DNA from: Paraescarpia echinospica
Taxonomy: Eukaryota; Annelida; Polychaeta; Sabellida; Siboglinidae
Length of the DNA stretch: 64,000 nt
Assembly (NCBI GenBank): GCA_020002185.1
Contig: CM034544.1
Span: forward strand, 7,123,010 to 7,187,009
Direction of reading: 5' to 3'
Numbering within the stretch: position 1 is the first letter of the stretch; every line of letters starts with the position of its first letter. Position numbers and translations under genes: made by a program. The notes under the pieces were generated by a model. The model saw nothing but the letters and a program-made list of their open reading frames with translations, made no database searches and was not told the DNA's origin. Of the stretch, positions 1 to 9,789 are shown in pieces.

Positions 1-480
1 CATTCTCAACTGTACAAGAACCGTCTGGTTTTGTTTAAAGCTAAGTGACCTAGAGACGAGTGCATTTTGGGAATGGGGAGACGGCTTAGTCTATGTTTTA
101 CTTTAGTAAAGGGGTGCGTGTTGTTGTTTAGGAAGCTTTTTGTTGTAGATGTGTGATAAATAAGTTGTTACATGTTTTGTTCTGTATCATGCCCTTCGGA
201 CTCGGGCTGATACAGGTACATCGGGGCATGATACAGGGCGTGATACAGAACAAGACATGTAATAATATATTCATATATATATATATGCGTTCATTGTAAT
301 TACCTGATACATCCGAGTACGTTCAACAAATGTATATATATATATATATTTGTGTATCAGGTGATTACAATGAACGCGTATATATATATATATAAATATA
401 TATAATTATATATATATATATATATACATATATAATTGGCGATTGAAAGTGTTACGCCATATATATATATATATACATAC
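1..480. repeat. AT-rich start with two inverted repeats
   Basis: No gene is visible. One inverted repeat has arms 168-194 and 236-262, about 27 bp each with two mismatches. Its loop repeats TGATACAG motifs. A second has arms 286-311 and 354-379, built on a TTCATTGTAATTACCTGATAC-type motif, separated by TA microsatellite. The second arm motif recurs in direct orientation at 481-520 and 846-885, so it belongs to a local repeat family. The remainder is (TA)n. Confidence 0.7.
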
Positions 481-587
481 GTACTCGGATGTATCAGGTA
501 ATTACACTGAACGCGTTGGAAATCTGAAAAACTAAATTTACGTTTTTAATATTTTTATTTGATATAAACTAGTTGCAACATTACAAC
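481..587. repeat. local direct repeat, copy 1
   Basis: This ~107-bp stretch starts GTACTCGGATGTATCAGG and matches 846-955 at high identity (same order, scattered substitutions). It lies just downstream, in minus-strand sense, of the truncated sushi exon. It shows that exon plus flanking intron were duplicated together. Confidence 0.75.
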
Positions 588-616
588 AAAACATATATTA
601 CTATTATTATTATTAG

Positions 617-745
617 TGTTCGTCAAATTGTAGCCAATCACGCAAGACATTTCACACGTGTAGTTGTACACTTTTCTAACAGATGTACAGGTTGTATCGT
701 TGTACATCTCTACCTCGAGTATCGTAATAGTGGGACAGGTGACCA
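617..745 (-). pseudogene. truncated sushi (CCP) exon
   Basis: Read on the minus strand after a TTTTCAG acceptor (exon from 745), this gives a sushi-like start with VTCP, CTS, YTCEMSC and GYNLT. It is clearly homologous to the exons at 1365-1553 and 3504-3692. Homology stops right after GYNLT. The last part, which in the other copies carries the C-x-W-C end of the domain, is replaced by an ATT microsatellite. The 29 bases at 581-609 also occur at 1244-1272, downstream of the intact exon, which suggests a deletion from mid-exon into intron. It lacks the final two cysteines and a donor site, so I call it a broken exon. Confidence 0.7.
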
Positions 746-845
746 CTGAAAATATTTGCCAAAATAGGCATCAACACTAAATCGTGGTAGGTATATGGCG
801 TATGTATGTATGTGTATATTTATATATATTTGTGGAACCAATATA

Positions 846-955
846 CGTACTCGGATGTATCAGGTAATTACAATAAACACGTTTGAAATCTGTAAAACAA
901 AATTTATGTTTTTAATATATTAATTTGATATAAACTAGTTGTAACATTACAAAAA
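846..955. repeat. local direct repeat, copy 2
   Basis: Second copy of the 481-587 repeat. The following 956-1364 is non-coding and contains the 29-base match (1244-1272) to 581-609. I see nothing else in it. Confidence 0.7.
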
Positions 956-1364
956 GTGTCTTGCACATTAGTTGTAAATTAATTGTAGGAATTACAGTTT
1001 CAGTTTTTATCTGTCTGATACTGTCTAACAAATAGGTCGTTACGTCATACGACGGATTTCCTCACGCGCACCTTTTTACATTTACATTGTTAGTAGCAAC
1101 AGACGATCCGAGCCAAGACGGCATTTCCAACCTTTCGTCTGAGCGTGTGCGCAGGCAGCCACGCCGGCTTTGAACTTGCATGCACACATTCAAAACATCA
1201 CCAACGTCAGGCTGTATTTCAACAAGACGTCATTAATTATTGTATTACAACAAAACATATATTACTATTATTGAACGCCTTTGATGTTCTCGCTGCTCCC
1301 AATTTACCAATTTGAATGAATTGAGAATGACGCGGTTTATATACACCTTACGAGACAAAACTAC

Positions 1365-1553
1365 CTTCGCACGACACGTCGTTGCTCCAGTTGCCGTGCT
1401 CTGTACACCAGTGTAAGTTGTTTCTAGATGTCCGGTTGTATCCGAGTGTACACGACACAGCGCACGTGTCGTTATACACTTTTGTATCTGACGTGCACGT
1501 TGCGTTGCTGTACATCTCACCCTCGAGACGTTGGATGGGAGGACACGTTGTCA
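1365..1553 (-). CDS. sushi/CCP domain exon (intact)
   Basis: A single 189-bp minus-strand exon encodes one complete sushi (complement control protein) domain of the six-cysteine kind common in invertebrate extracellular mosaic proteins. Visible marks are TTCPP near the start, TCTSDTKVYNDTCAVSC in the middle, GYN, and a C-x-E-H-G-N-W-S-N-D-V-S-C end holding the conserved Trp. The acceptor is CATACAG before 1553 and the donor is GTAGTT after 1365. Both borders are phase 1, as usual for shuffled sushi modules. NDT and NRT sequons suggest an extracellular glycoprotein. The host gene runs on the minus strand; other exons are the paralogues at 3504-3692 and 617-745. No start or terminal exon is seen in the window, so the full protein is unknown. 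Confidence 0.78.
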
Positions 1554-1668
1554 CTGTATGGCATACACATTAATCAGGCTTTTCAGTTCAAAATAAACGC
1601 ACGATGAACAGGCAAACGAACAAGTAAGACGGTGGGTGTGTTCCGTACTCGGAATAATTCTCTCAAAC

Positions 1669-1871
1669 CGGATGTGATATTGGTCAATGCATGAATTTTG
1701 CAGAATCAATTAAACTTCGTCCGGATTGAGTTCTTGATTGGGGAAACCACTCAGGTTGTGACTAACTTCAAACGGATGTGATATTAGTCTATGCATTAAT
1801 TTCGCAGCATCAATTAGTCCGGATTGAGTTCTTAATTGGGGAAACCAATCAGGTTTTGACTAACTTCAAAC
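1669..1871. repeat. ~102-bp tandem duplication
   Basis: Two adjacent copies (1669-1772, 1773-1871) start CGGATGTGATATT and end TGACTAACTTCAAA, with about 90 percent identity by eye and a small deletion in copy 2. The flank 1872-2262 has no recognisable content. Confidence 0.75.
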
Positions 1872-2262
1872 AGTAATTACATGGACTTGCGGTTAGAATT
1901 GCCTGATTACAATTTGAATATTCTGTATACCACGTTAAAGGGAAACAAAGGGCAATAGTTTTGGCATATGCGCTAAAGGAGTTAATACAATCCAACCATT
2001 GTCAACTACTATCAGCAATATCATGTCAGTGGTTTACTCAAAATTCATTTTCAAAAAGAGACACCATTGTGGAAGGTCTACAATGAGTTTCCATTGATTG
2101 ATATATTGACACATGCCCCCGATGCTTTACCAATAAGTGCCTGAACCTTCGTTGACTTTGATGTGACGCGTCGAATGTTTGTTGGCTGTCCCGTGTATAT
2201 GAATACGCCATCTCTTATGCTGATTTTCATGTACTCTTCGATTCATCCAGCTGATACATTAC

Positions 2263-2998
2263 ACTTGTAACCCTGGTAGTAATGCAATACCGTGCGGCAT
2301 GTGCACGTAACACTTGTAATCCTTGTAGTAATGCAATACCGTGCGTCATGTGCACGTAACACTTGTAATCCTTGTAGCAATGCAATACCGTGCGTCATGT
2401 GCACGTAACACTTGTAACCCTTGTAATACTGCAATACCGTGCGTCATGTGTACGTAACACTTGTAACCCTTGTAATACTGCAATACCGTGCGGCATGTGC
2501 ACGTAACACTTGTAAACCTTGTAATACTGCAATACCGTGCGTCATGTGCACGTAACACTTGTAATCCTTGTAGTAATGCAATACCGTGCGTCATGTGCAC
2601 GTAACACTTGTAACCCTTGTAATACTGCAATACCGTGCGTCATGTGTACGTAACACTTGTAACCCTTGTAATACTGCAATACCGTGCGGCATGTGCACGT
2701 AACACTTGTAAACCTTGTAATACTGCAATACCGTGCGTCATGTGCACGTAACACTTGTAATCCTTGTAGTAATGCAATACCGTGCGTCATGTGCACGTAA
2801 CACTTGTAACCCTTGTAATACTGCAATACCGTGCGTCATGTGTACGTAACACTTGTAACCTTTGTAATACTGCAATACCGTGCGGCATGTGCACGTAACA
2901 CTTGTAACCCTTGTAATACTGCAATACCGTGCGGCATGTGCACGTAACACTTGTAACCCTTGTAGTAATGCGATACCGTACGTCATGTGCACGTAACA
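2263..2998. repeat. 49-bp minisatellite with 196-bp higher order
   Basis: About 15 tandem copies of a 49-bp unit containing CACTTGTAATCCTTGTAGTA and ACCGTGCGTCATGTGCACG. Diagnostic variants (AACC/ATCC, TAATACTG/TAGTAATG, GTACGT/GCACGT) recur every four units, giving a 196-bp higher-order period. Minus-strand open frames here are by-products of the repeat. The flank 2999-3503 is AT-rich and has no recognised feature. Confidence 0.9.
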
Positions 2999-3503
2999 TT
3001 TTTAATTGTTACAACGTCAAAGCAAATTCGGCAATCAAAAATCGCTTCTAACTGCTGGGTCTAATGTAGATAGGGGTACCAATCGTCGAAATAGACTTAT
3101 CAAAATATACATACAAAACAACTTACTTAATTGCAAGTGACATGATCAGCTGAGAACATAAAATTAAAACGCGAACAAAACGTTAGCTGAAAAAATATTA
3201 ACAGTGCAACATAATATTCCCAGTTCTTGATTAATTAAGTAGTTCGAACGTAAAGTGCGTTTTGTTTTCCTTTAACATCAAATTTGCAATAATATTGACA
3301 TAATTAATAGCTGCTTGGTTGGCAGCATATAATCAACATATACTCTAGTATTATAAAAATGATTGTCTTAAACAAGTGGAGACCATTAAAGGTAGTGTTA
3401 AACATGTTATATATTTACAACCCAACAAATAATTTTACATGAAATTTATATAATATTATAGAAGTGGCCTTTATTGGTGATATATATGCCAGATAAAACG
3501 TAC

Positions 3504-3692
3504 GTTCGCACGATACATCGTTGCTCCAGTTGCCGTGTTCTGTACACTTGTGTATGCTGTGGCTGCTTGTCAGGTTGTATCCGAGTGTACACGACACTTC
3601 ACACGTGTCGTTGTACAATTTCGAGTCGGACGTACATGTTTTATTGGCGTACACTTCACCCTCTAACAGTCTGATGGCTGGACACGTGACGA
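3504..3692 (-). CDS. sushi/CCP domain exon (intact)
   Basis: Another 189-bp minus-strand exon encoding a full sushi domain: VTCPAIRLLEGEVY, TCTSDSKLYNDTCEVSC, GYNLT and a CTEHGNWSNDVSC end with all six cysteines and the Trp. The acceptor is TTTTCAG before 3692, and the donor GTACGT follows 3504. Both borders are phase 1. It has exactly the same length and phases as the exon at 1365-1553, so the pair arose by exon duplication and could be spliced in tandem without breaking frame. In minus-strand order this is the first of the three copies. Further 5' exons are not seen in the window. The encoded module would act outside the cell in protein or glycan binding; the specific role is unknown. Confidence 0.8.
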
Positions 3693-3769
3693 CTGAAAAC
3701 ACGTGGTATGTTGCAGACACTCACTTGTAGTTATAATGTGTGAGATACCAATAATCACATACACGTACA

Positions 3770-3789
3770 TGCATACATACATACATACA

Positions 3790-3820
<31 letters not shown>
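3770..3820. repeat. (CATA)n microsatellite
   Basis: About twelve perfect CATA units. The following 3821-4059 shows nothing I can identify. Confidence 0.95.
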
Positions 3821-4059
3821 CACATAAAATATTACTAAAGTGTGAATTACCACCAAATGGACTTCCACGAATTTGCCATTTTATCCTATAGAAACCTTCG
3901 GGCCATCGGAGAAGTGGTCATCCCAGCATGATATTCTGCTTTTAATGTTTCTATGTTTACATGGTCGTTGCCTGATGTCTTCCCATTCTTCAGATCTCTT
4001 AGCGCTGCTTCCATCTCTCATGGTGTTATTTCTGGTACCTCTTTCGAGTCGGTGTCTAC

Positions 4060-4672
4060 ATGCAGAAACTCGTGCGTGTTTACATGCCAGTCAGACGTCT
4101 TCGGTCTGCTGACTCGAACGCACTAGTTGTTCCGGGAACACGCAGTAGAGCCGGTGACTGTACATTTGCTCACGCAGCGGCAGCAGTGTGGAACGCTCTG
4201 TCATCAAGCGTTACGAGCAATGCATCACTGGAATCAATTAAATATGTCTTGAAGACTCACTTGTTCATTCCAGCGTATTTGTAACTCGGACGCTTACCAA
4301 CACTGTTTTACCATTGCTGAGTATCTTTAACGTTTATGTATTATTTATTTATCTATTTACATACTTTTCATATACATCTTAGCCTAATTTATTGATGTAT
4401 ACATTAATTTTAGTCTATTAAAAAAAAAATAATAATAATATGACCTTAACTATTTTATTTTATGATATTTTATATCACAATCCTTTTCTACTTCTACTAT
4501 ATTATTTATTGTCTTAGTTACATTTATTATAGTTCATTTTTGTCTATGATATAACAACTATTGTTTTTTATTGAAAAGCATTCTTTTTAACGTAGTGTTG
4601 TAAAGCGCTGTGAACAATATTGGATGTGGCGCTGAACAAAATAAAATATTATTATTATTATTATTATATTTC
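4060..4672 (+). mobile_element. L2-like LINE, 3' end fragment
   Basis: A 5'-truncated non-LTR retrotransposon. The frame 4060-4284 gives the typical C-terminal tail of L2/CR1-group polyproteins: VVPGTRSRAG, FAHAAAAVWNALSS and a final LKTHLF. The 3' UTR ends with AGCGCTG ... GTGGCGCT (4604-4633), then ACAAAATAAAATATT and an ATT-repeat tail to ~4672. The same 3' end, in reverse, occurs at 51795-51855, so two copies of one family are present. It was probably a dead-on-arrival insertion. Confidence 0.75.
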
Positions 4673-5330
4673 CTCCTCGAACTGTATGATGGCCGAGCAC
4701 TTGACCACTACAAATAGGTGTTATATTATGTTATGACCACATAATTCGTGTACGGTATTTCCTACACTGTACAATACGAATCAATACACACTTATTAACT
4801 AATATAGTTTTAGCCGTACATTTGTCACATTACATATCTATATACCATGAACTAGAGACTCGGATGTGATTCATATTTACAGAGTTAAACAATAATATGT
4901 AAAGTTATGTATGGTTACGGTGAACTATATTATTAACGCGTCTTCCGGGAATAAAAGTGTCCACAACGTTATAGTTATATCATATTCAATGATAATTGCG
5001 GTGTTATCCCCAACACCCATGCTTGACAACATACCTCAAAGAGTACACTGTTCTATTGTTTGGGCAATGTACATATTGTTATTCCATAGTTTGCTAAAAG
5101 TCACCACATAATGCATATAAACATTCTACGTCGAATTACATTGTTTTGAAAACGAATGCCACCTGACCTTAACAACGAACTGCGAGGTCGTAGTTTCTTG
5201 TCAGTTATTGAATGTTTCCAAAGGGGAGAAGCGTTGATATCCGTTCAAAAGTTAAAACACAATAGAACCTCGCAAATAAAATCACCGCCAAGTCATCATA
5301 CATGACGCAGCTACGCCATATTTCCCCTCT
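4673..5330. other. no recognised feature
   Basis: AT-rich unique-looking DNA. A 66-codon plus-strand open frame (4911-5111) has no domain signature and I do not call it a gene. Confidence 0.5.
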
Positions 5331-5379
5331 CACCTGGCGAGTAACACGTTCCGACGACTGCTAAGTCCTGTACGCGATG

Positions 5380-6060
5380 TAGTGGAGTATTTATCAGAAG
5401 TTCGAGGTTCCGAAAGAAGAAAGAACAGTGGTGGCGGAACCAGCAATTGATCAAGCAATACGAGAAATGAAGTGTGTGGAAGAAACGATCGATGGAGAAA
5501 AGACAAAGCAGCAGAAGCACCCAGAGACGATTAATGCCGCAAATAAAGTTCAGCTAAAGAAACGGGTGAGAAATACCTGGAATTGTTAAAGTGGATTGAA
5601 GAACGTGGGGGAAATCGATCAGCAAGCTGGCCAGAAATGCATACAGAGATAGCAAATATACCATTTGAACATCAGCAATAAATATAATCGCTGGGACATT
5701 GGTCATTGAAGCAAAACAAGTGTTAGGCGTTTGGGAATAGAATTTCAAGAAACTACTAAATCGGAGGGGGTATGAGATAGAGATACCACATTGTGTAATT
5801 ATATATCTGGACGGGACAATGACATCAAAAGACGTGGAAAAATAGTAAATAAGATGACAAATGGGAAGGCTATAGGAGTGAACGAACTGTGAGTGGAAAG
5901 AGTGAACGTTAAGAGGATAATAGGAATCAAGTGGCTAGCGAGACAGTTTAATGTGTTCTACACTACAAGAGAGACCTCAACAGCGCAAACAGGAGTGACT
6001 TTGTCGATATGGAGGGGGAATTGGGACATCCATTACTGGGCCAAGCCTGACATTACTGGA
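5380..6060 (+). pseudogene. decayed coding-like DNA, possibly LINE-derived
   Basis: Base composition shifts to purine-rich, coding-like sequence with many lysine/glutamate codons. One open stretch (about 5389-5589) reads PKEERTVVAEPAIDQAIREM and ends at TAA. Further on, around 5850-5891, a frame gives KMTNGKAIGVNEL, which recalls the region before the reverse-transcriptase core of non-LTR elements (the usual NGKA.G.D pattern). Stops and frame changes are frequent. I cannot name the element. The stretch 6061-6224 before the gap has no further feature. Confidence 0.3.
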
Positions 6061-6224
6061 CAGTTTACTTAATGTAGGCCCTTAGCAAGAGACTTGTTGC
6101 CCGCTTATTGGAAAGGGTCGTTGGAGAATCGTAACGTGATTTTTCTTTTTCAAATAACATATCTCTTGGCCTTTAGATAACGGGATTTATAATTTTTTTA
6201 TAATTACAAATTATTATTTTGTCG

Positions 6225-7224
6225 NNNNNNNNNNNNNNNNNNNNNNNNNNNNNNNNNNNNNNNNNNNNNNNNNNNNNNNNNNNNNNNNNNNNNNNNNNNN
6301 NNNNNNNNNNNNNNNNNNNNNNNNNNNNNNNNNNNNNNNNNNNNNNNNNNNNNNNNNNNNNNNNNNNNNNNNNNNNNNNNNNNNNNNNNNNNNNNNNNNN
6401 NNNNNNNNNNNNNNNNNNNNNNNNNNNNNNNNNNNNNNNNNNNNNNNNNNNNNNNNNNNNNNNNNNNNNNNNNNNNNNNNNNNNNNNNNNNNNNNNNNNN
6501 NNNNNNNNNNNNNNNNNNNNNNNNNNNNNNNNNNNNNNNNNNNNNNNNNNNNNNNNNNNNNNNNNNNNNNNNNNNNNNNNNNNNNNNNNNNNNNNNNNNN
6601 NNNNNNNNNNNNNNNNNNNNNNNNNNNNNNNNNNNNNNNNNNNNNNNNNNNNNNNNNNNNNNNNNNNNNNNNNNNNNNNNNNNNNNNNNNNNNNNNNNNN
6701 NNNNNNNNNNNNNNNNNNNNNNNNNNNNNNNNNNNNNNNNNNNNNNNNNNNNNNNNNNNNNNNNNNNNNNNNNNNNNNNNNNNNNNNNNNNNNNNNNNNN
6801 NNNNNNNNNNNNNNNNNNNNNNNNNNNNNNNNNNNNNNNNNNNNNNNNNNNNNNNNNNNNNNNNNNNNNNNNNNNNNNNNNNNNNNNNNNNNNNNNNNNN
6901 NNNNNNNNNNNNNNNNNNNNNNNNNNNNNNNNNNNNNNNNNNNNNNNNNNNNNNNNNNNNNNNNNNNNNNNNNNNNNNNNNNNNNNNNNNNNNNNNNNNN
7001 NNNNNNNNNNNNNNNNNNNNNNNNNNNNNNNNNNNNNNNNNNNNNNNNNNNNNNNNNNNNNNNNNNNNNNNNNNNNNNNNNNNNNNNNNNNNNNNNNNNN
7101 NNNNNNNNNNNNNNNNNNNNNNNNNNNNNNNNNNNNNNNNNNNNNNNNNNNNNNNNNNNNNNNNNNNNNNNNNNNNNNNNNNNNNNNNNNNNNNNNNNNN
7201 NNNNNNNNNNNNNNNNNNNNNNNN
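6225..7224. other. assembly gap (1000 N)
   Basis: Exactly 1000 N, a conventional scaffold gap of unknown true size. The left boundary of duplicated unit 1 lies in or next to it. Confidence 1.
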
Positions 7225-7226
7225 AA

Positions 7227-7974
7227 AAATAACACTTGTAAATCCATATTTTCTACTAAATCAAAAGTGGCTTAATGCTTCCCGAAAATATTTAGTTGTA
7301 TGTTATGATACCAGTCAACAATGGTTACTTGCGAACGGTTTGAGTCGATCTGAAATATTAATCGTGCTGCACAATAACATTAATTGATTTTTGTGTGTGT
7401 GCAAGCTAGTCTGCTGGCGCGTGTGGCCTTTGCATATTATATAGTGTCCAATACAAACAACACTGGTCCACCAGTTTCTGAGGACGGTCTGTTAGGGGAA
7501 GCTCTTTATTTTAATGCAAAAAAAAAAGTAAAACCGTATATGAACAATGAAAAATGATCTTTTGCAGACAGTGACTCATCTATTGCGCGCATAGTTAATA
7601 CATACGTTTTAAAGTTAAGGTCTTGTATGCAGTCTTCACGACAGCTCAAAGCACTTCAGACAGACTTTACTCCTTTGCAGATCTGTTCAACTAAACATCA
7701 TCACGATTCTTTGGGAAGCATCTAGCACGCCTTAATTAATGCACGAACAGTATTAGTACACAACTATCCACCACTGTGTTGGTGCTTCTTGCTGGTCGGC
7801 TGTGCATGAATGTGCCTTTGATTGGAGGGTCTCTTTTGCGCGAATACACAGTCAGGTTTGTTTTTATGAAAATATAAAGGGTGCACATCTGTCAAAATGT
7901 ACATTTCCAATCAACAAAGACATGCTGCATCATTACTTCATTAACGCACGAACGCACAAAGAGGAGGCCATCAG
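7227..7974. repeat. duplicated unit 1, block A
   Basis: Starts at AACACTTGTAAATCCATATT and matches 20757 onward and, from TGCGAACGG..GTCGATCTG, 23611 onward, over several hundred bases. It includes the landmark CTTTGGGAAGCAT (7710 area). A diverged relative is at 26290-26560. Plus-strand open frames here are short and not conserved between units, so I treat it as non-coding. Confidence 0.8.
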
Positions 7975-8365
7975 TCACAGTGAGTCCGTCTCAACCAATC
8001 ACAGACATTCCGTCTCGACCAGTCACATATATCCCGTCTCACCCAGTCACAGTGTGTCCGTCTCAATCTCACACAGTGAGTATGTATCACCCATTCACAG
8101 AGAGTCTGTCTCACCTAGTGACAGTGAGTCCGTCTCTCGCAGTCACAGTGATTCCGCCTCACCCAGTCACAGTGAGTCCGTCTCACCCAGTCACAGTGAG
8201 TCCGTCTCACCCAGTCACAGAGAGTCTGTCTCACCTAGTGACAGTGAGTCCGTCTCACCCAGTCACAGTGAGACCGTCTGATGCAGTCACAGCGAGACTG
8301 TCTCACCTGGTCACAGTGAGTCCGTCTCGCAAACTCACAGTGAGTCTGTCTTAACCAGTCATAGA
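7975..8365. repeat. 24-bp minisatellite (unit 1)
   Basis: About 16 copies of a 24-bp unit such as CACAGTGAGTCCGTCTCACC followed by CAGT. Because 24 is a multiple of three, frames stay open and give artificial SHSESVSP repeats. The same array is at 21680-22010 in unit 2 and missing in unit 3. Confidence 0.9.
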
Positions 8366-8389
8366 AAGTCTATGACTTAATTTCTTGAT

Positions 8390-9000
8390 ATATATGGGTA
8401 ATTCTGAAGAAAAAAATGCAGGTCTCGTGTCGAACCCATTGTACCGCAGTTTGGCGTTTGAAGATCTAGCCGTCTAAGATTAATCCGCTAACATTCCCGC
8501 AAATTCACGTATATAAACACCATGTTTGCAAGATTAATATTTTAGATTCAGCTCTGGGAATATAAGAAAGACTGTACGTTGACTTCCTCGCATCACTGAA
8601 GAAACAAGCTTTTATTTGTGTAGATGTTATAAACTAATCAATTATTTGCTGACAATCGTTTAGACAATCGAGTGAAGAGTTACTAATAACACGATCCGCT
8701 GTGTTGTGTCGTTTTGGTAGCTGCGAGGAATCTGTGCGGCGCTGACTGCGAGTGGACAGTAAATATTTCATGAGACAACCGTGTCACCGTGATCACATTA
8801 AAGCGAACTAGTGTACATTTAGCATGTCCATGATGTTTGCTGGTTGCTTGGCCACAATGAGTCGCCGTCGTTAGATCAGGCATCTCTCTTGTATTGGCAA
8901 TCAAACATTCGCACCATGTTGTCAGCAAGGAAGGCTGGATAGCTACAGCGCACACTGCTGCAGGTATGTGTATGTCTGACAAGTTATGTGCACAGTAACT
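8390..9000. repeat. duplicated unit 1, block B
   Basis: Matches 22020-22475 of unit 2, including GAAGGCTGGATAGCTACAGC just before the 30-bp array. Unit 1 has extra sequence near 8450-8580 relative to unit 2. No conserved open frame is seen. Confidence 0.75.
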
Positions 9001-9452
9001 TGTGCCGGTCGTATCTTTAGTATAGACTCATGTGTCGACCACACCGTGAATACAGTCTCACATTTCGGCCACGTCTTGAGTACAGACTCATTTGTCGGCC
9101 ACACCGTGTGTACAGATTCATGTGTGTGCCACACCGTGACTACAGACTCATGTGTGGACCACACCGTGAGTACAGACTCATGTGTGTACCATACCGTGAG
9201 TACAGATTCATGCGTGTGCCACAAAGTGAGTACAGACTCATGTGTGTACCATACCGTGAGTGCAGACTCATGTGTGTACCACACCGTGAGTACAGACTCA
9301 TGTGTGTACCATACCGTGAGTACAGACTCATGTGTGTACCATACCGTGAGTACAGACTCATGTGTGTACCACACCGTGAGTACAGACTCATGTGTGTACC
9401 ACACCGTGAGTACAGACTCATGTGTGTACCATACCGTGAGTGCAGACTATGT
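9001..9452. repeat. 30-bp minisatellite, left part (unit 1)
   Basis: About 15 copies of a 30-bp unit containing AGTACAGACTCATGTGTG and ACCACACCGTG. The period is ten codons, which keeps several frames open on both strands; these are not evidence of a gene. The array is interrupted by the CR1 element and resumes at 12655. Confidence 0.92.
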
Positions 9453-9492
9453 GTGGATTTTCTTGCTAAACATAATGTTGTTCAATTTTAAC

Positions 9493-9699
9493 TGCAAGAT
9501 GATGGCGATCAACGCACTAGTTGAGCAGATGTGTGAAGAAGAGTTCGTGGGATTCATAGATTTATGGGGGTACTTTGTTGGGAGAGAAGATATGTACATG
9601 AGAGATGGCCTCTATCTAAGTGGAAAGGGGGCAGCAGTATTCTCAGAGAATCTGCTGCGATCTGTTGACAGTGGGACGGGTTGCATCTATTTAAACTAG
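9493..9699 (+). pseudogene. CR1 ORF1, C-terminal esterase-like segment
   Basis: The open frame ends at 9699 and reads EEEFVGFIDLWGYFVGRE, then MYMRDGLYLSGKGAAVF. This fits the C-terminal part of the SGNH/GDSL-type esterase domain known from CR1 ORF1 proteins, where a D-G-L-H-L motif carries the catalytic Asp and His. Here the His position is Tyr (DGLYL), so the copy would be catalytically dead. The N-terminal part of ORF1 is missing. The protein would normally act in the retrotransposon ribonucleoprotein. Confidence 0.65.
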
Positions 9700-9789
9700 A
9701 TTCGCAGGGGGGACTCTCAGAGAAGCCTGAACAGGAGGCATAGATAAAGACAGCACAAATAATTCAGCAAAGAACAGTCTTGAAAACTG

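Noticed and set aside
7802..8354. Ser/Pro-rich open frames over the 24-bp repeats
   Set aside because: They are repeat by-products: two frames are open at once and unit 2 does not keep the same frame.
8986..9699. 237-codon open frame over the 30-bp repeats
   Set aside because: The period is a multiple of three, so several frames on both strands stay open. Only the last part (9493-9699) is meaningful, as a CR1 ORF1 piece.
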